Source of the DNA: a virus
IMG/VR virus record: IMGVR_UViG_3300044678_001021
Span: 1-29,962 of that record
Strand: one strand, 5' to 3'
Length of the DNA: 29,962 bases
Positions within the stretch are counted from its first letter, which is position 1, and each line of letters begins with the position of its first letter. The translations under genes and the position numbers were made by a program. Below, one piece after another: positions 27,901 through 29,962 of the stretch. The notes under the pieces were generated by a model that was given only the letters and a program-made list of their open reading frames with translations, was not told where the DNA came from and searched no databases.

Positions 27901-29304
27901 TCAACGGTCGCCAGACCACGGCGCCTCAAAATCAATGCGGCGCTCGGTGCGCGGTGTCGCAGGCCGGTGCGGGTCGGGCAACGACCACAGCACTTCGCGC
28001 ACCGCGTACCGTAGAGCGTCGGCATGATGGTCGTGCGTGCCATCCTTTGCGGGTCGACCCGGCATGCGCACATCCCAGCGATAACCGGTCACGGCGCGAG
28101 CTAGCGTGCGGCGTGTCGCCGGTGCGCGCAGCCCTGAATCGAACAACGACCGCTCGACGGTCAATGCGCCACGCTCCAGCGCAAGGTTGACGCGTGTGCA
28201 CCCCGCGACAATGTCGCGCCGCTCAGGGTCGCGCTCGATGCGCGGGATGATGCCGAGCCCCAGCGGTGCGTGCCGCGCAATCAAGTCGAGGTCGGCGATG
28301 CCCGTCTGCGCCGAGCGCGCTGCGCCAGCCGGGTCGCACACGACGACATCAAGCGGCACCCTGCGGTCACCCTCCTGCCAATGCCGACGCGCAACGCATT
28401 CGACCGACAACCGCGCAAGCAGGTCGGGCAGCGTCTCATCATCGGGCGCCCATTCGCGGCACACGACCCACGCGCCACGAGCCCGCTCGACGAGCAGCAA
28501 ACAGGCCGGATGCCGCAGGCCGAAATCCATCGCGAGCATTGTTCGCTGCATCGAGTAGTCGGGCGCGAAGTCGACGACGCACCGCTCTGGCGACCACGAA
28601 TGGAAGACGGAACCGGCGGGCGGCAGTGGTCGGTTTTCGACGAGGGCTGCAAAGTCGCGGTCGCTCAGCGTTTCGCGCATGCGGGCGAGCCACCCGTCGC
28701 CGAGGTGCTGCGCGTTGTCGGCGCTTTGCGGCAGGTATAATGCGCCGCCGATTTCGCGCGTGCGCTCGATCCACCATGCTGGCTCGACAGGAATGCCACA
28801 CGTCACGACGACCGGTCGACGCATGACGCCTGATGCATCGCGCACCGGCACGCGTGCACGCGACCGCGCAACGTCGAGCACATCGGGTCGCAACACTTGG
28901 CATTCGTCAATCAACACGGCATGCGCGTTGACGCCTTCAATCGGCGACGACCCCGGCCCTGCACTTGCGGGCGTGTCGAGATGCGCGAGCAACAGCCGCG
29001 ACCCGCTCGACCACACGAACGCCTGCTCGCCCGCGCTAAACGTCACCGCTGACTCAGCGAGCAATGCGTGCAGGTGCGGCAGGTGCACGTCGCGCAATCG
29101 CCGATAGCTGTCCATGCCGACGATGACAAGCGCGCCCGGTCGCGACTCGCAAATCAGGACGGCGAGCACGCACAAAGCGAGCGACTTGCCTGAGCCCAAA
29201 CCGCCACGCACAGCGGCAATGTCAGACGACCATGCGCCAGCCAAGCCCGCCCGCACGAAACTCCCCTGCCACGGCAGCGGGTCGAAGTCGGCGACGGTCG
29301 GCAT
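27901..29304 (-). CDS. terL: Terminase large subunit
   Basis: The 467-residue protein has the packaging ATPase and nuclease. Walker A is GGLGSGKS (34-41), Walker B AVLIDEC (129-135, Asp133 and catalytic Glu134), with a CGIP coupling segment near 169-172. The nuclease has Asp260 (AMDFGLRHP), Asp324 (VCDPAG) and Asp425/Asp429 (DHHADALRY). It cuts concatemers and pumps DNA through the portal. The ATG at 29304 overlaps the small subunit stop (TAATG). Confidence 0.95.
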   Translation of the reverse strand: MPTVADFDPLPWQGSFVRAGLAGAWSSDIAAVRGGLGSGKSLALCVLAVLICESRPGALVIVGMDSYRRLRDVHLPHLHALLAESAVTFSAGEQAFVWSSGSRLLLAHLDTPASAGPGSSPIEGVNAHAVLIDECQVLRPDVLDVARSRARVPVRDASGVMRRPVVVTCGIPVEPAWWIERTREIGGALYLPQSADNAQHLGDGWLARMRETLSDRDFAALVENRPLPPAGSVFHSWSPERCVVDFAPDYSMQRTMLAMDFGLRHPACLLLVERARGAWVVCREWAPDDETLPDLLARLSVECVARRHWQEGDRRVPLDVVVCDPAGAARSAQTGIADLDLIARHAPLGLGIIPRIERDPERRDIVAGCTRVNLALERGALTVERSLFDSGLRAPATRRTLARAVTGYRWDVRMPGRPAKDGTHDHHADALRYAVREVLWSLPDPHRPATPRTERRIDFEAPWSGDR

Positions 29305-29732
29305 TAGGCTCTGCCTTTCGGCTCCCCATCGCCGCGCGCGTCAATCGGAAAAGCAGCGAGCCGCGTAAGCAACGGCGCAATCTCTGCGCCCTGATGAACG
29401 TGCGTCGACACCTGCACGTCGGCATCCTTGCGGCCCCACGTGTCAGGCCGTCGGCGTTCAAGCCACCATCGCGCAGCAGCCTCGTTGCCTTCTTTCGCCG
29501 CCTTCGCGACGACCGCTGCATACCGCACCTCAGCGGCATCGCGTGCGCGCGTTGCTTCCTGCAAAAACTGCTCGTAGGGCTTCTCGCCACGGCGACCACG
29601 CTCGCACCAATCCATGACGCACCGCTCGCTTAATCCTGCATGGGCGGCAGCAGCAGCCCACGAAACGCCGAGCGCCAATGCCTCGCAGATTCGCGCTTGC
29701 CGGTCGGCGTCAAGCTTAGTCGGTCGCGCCAT
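29304..29732 (-). CDS. terS: Terminase small subunit
   Basis: The 142-residue product has an N-terminal HTH (MARPTKLDADRQ, then SWAAAAAHAGLSERCVMDW at about 24-42) followed by a helical oligomerisation region (YEQFLQEATRARDAAEVRYAAVVAKAAKEG at about 53-82), as in small terminases that bind the packaging site. GGAGG precedes the ATG at 29732. It is directly coupled to terL. Confidence 0.88.
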   Translation of the reverse strand: MARPTKLDADRQARICEALALGVSWAAAAAHAGLSERCVMDWCERGRRGEKPYEQFLQEATRARDAAEVRYAAVVAKAAKEGNEAAARWWLERRRPDTWGRKDADVQVSTHVHQGAEIAPLLTRLAAFPIDARGDGEPKGRA

Positions 29733-29962
29733 GAGCGCCTCCGCCTGATTGTTGGAGCCCGCCGGTCAGATTGGAACTGCCATCTCCCGTCTGGATGACG
29801 GGCGCATCAACAATGCTTGACGGGCGCTGCGAACGGTACATGGACGCGCCCCGTTGTTCAATCGCAGAATATGGCATCACGGGCACGGTCAGCCGCTCGC
29901 GCACGCCATCCCGCAGGGGTTTGACGTATCGGAGCATGAATCCGGGCACGACCTTGAAGCCG
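29716..29962 (-). CDS. 3' end of an unknown gene, cut by the window edge
   Basis: The frame is open to the window end (GFKVVPGFMLRYVKPLRDGVRER...) and closes with TGA at 29716, overlapping the terS start by 17 bases. Inside the window about 81 codons are seen. A GTG at 29949 and an ATG at 29937 are possible internal starts, but the frame before them reads well, so the gene probably continues beyond the window. The C-terminus is Gly/Ser/Gln rich and disordered. Function unknown. Confidence 0.55.
   Translation of the reverse strand, partial: GFKVVPGFMLRYVKPLRDGVRERLTVPVMPYSAIEQRGASMYRSQRPSSIVDAPVIQTGDGSSNLTGGLQQSGGGAHGATD

Overview
This window is a GC-rich tailed double-stranded DNA phage (or prophage) genome segment. 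Every gene I can support lies on the minus strand, so the text reads naturally from right to left. No tail sheath or contractile baseplate gene is recognisable, and the order tail terminator, tail tube, G/GT chaperone, tape measure points to a long non-contractile tail (siphovirus morphology). No integrase was seen in the window, and the host cannot be named from sequence alone.

Late module (29962 down to 10168): an open reading frame cut by the window edge, small and large terminase, a 308-base gap with strong RNA-like structure, portal, a serine protease fused to a scaffold-like tail, decoration protein, major capsid protein, Mu gpF-like protein, connector/head-completion genes, tail terminator, tail tube, a tail assembly chaperone with a canonical -1 slippery site (G GGA AAA, 18269-18275), tape measure, and four tail/tip genes. 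Most genes overlap by 1-4 bases (ATGA, TGATG, TAATG, GTGA, TTGA), so they are translationally coupled.

Cassette region (10160 down to 7783): four near-identical promoters (TTGC[A/G]T, 16 bp, TARRGT, with A-tracts upstream) drive short genes. Each transcript begins with the same G+C hairpin before its ribosome binding site. Three of the small genes end at a complete type I hammerhead ribozyme (8073-8121, 9382-9430, 9742-9790). One cassette ends in a small HTH regulator gene, and two promoters carry a clean palindrome beside the -35 box that could be its operator. This promoter / hairpin / small gene / self-cleaving ribozyme arrangement is the most unusual system in the window.

Recombination and replication module (7786 down to 1028): RecT-like annealing protein, SSB, a winged-helix replication initiator whose coding sequence contains symmetric iterons (probable origin, about 4349-4483), a DnaC-like helicase loader, a RecU-like Holliday junction resolvase, and several unknown proteins. 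Lysis module (977 down to 25): an M15-type peptidase endolysin and an overlapping secreted protein, apparently served by their own leaderless promoter. The same leaderless -10 arrangement occurs before the portal gene and before the 347-aa connector gene.
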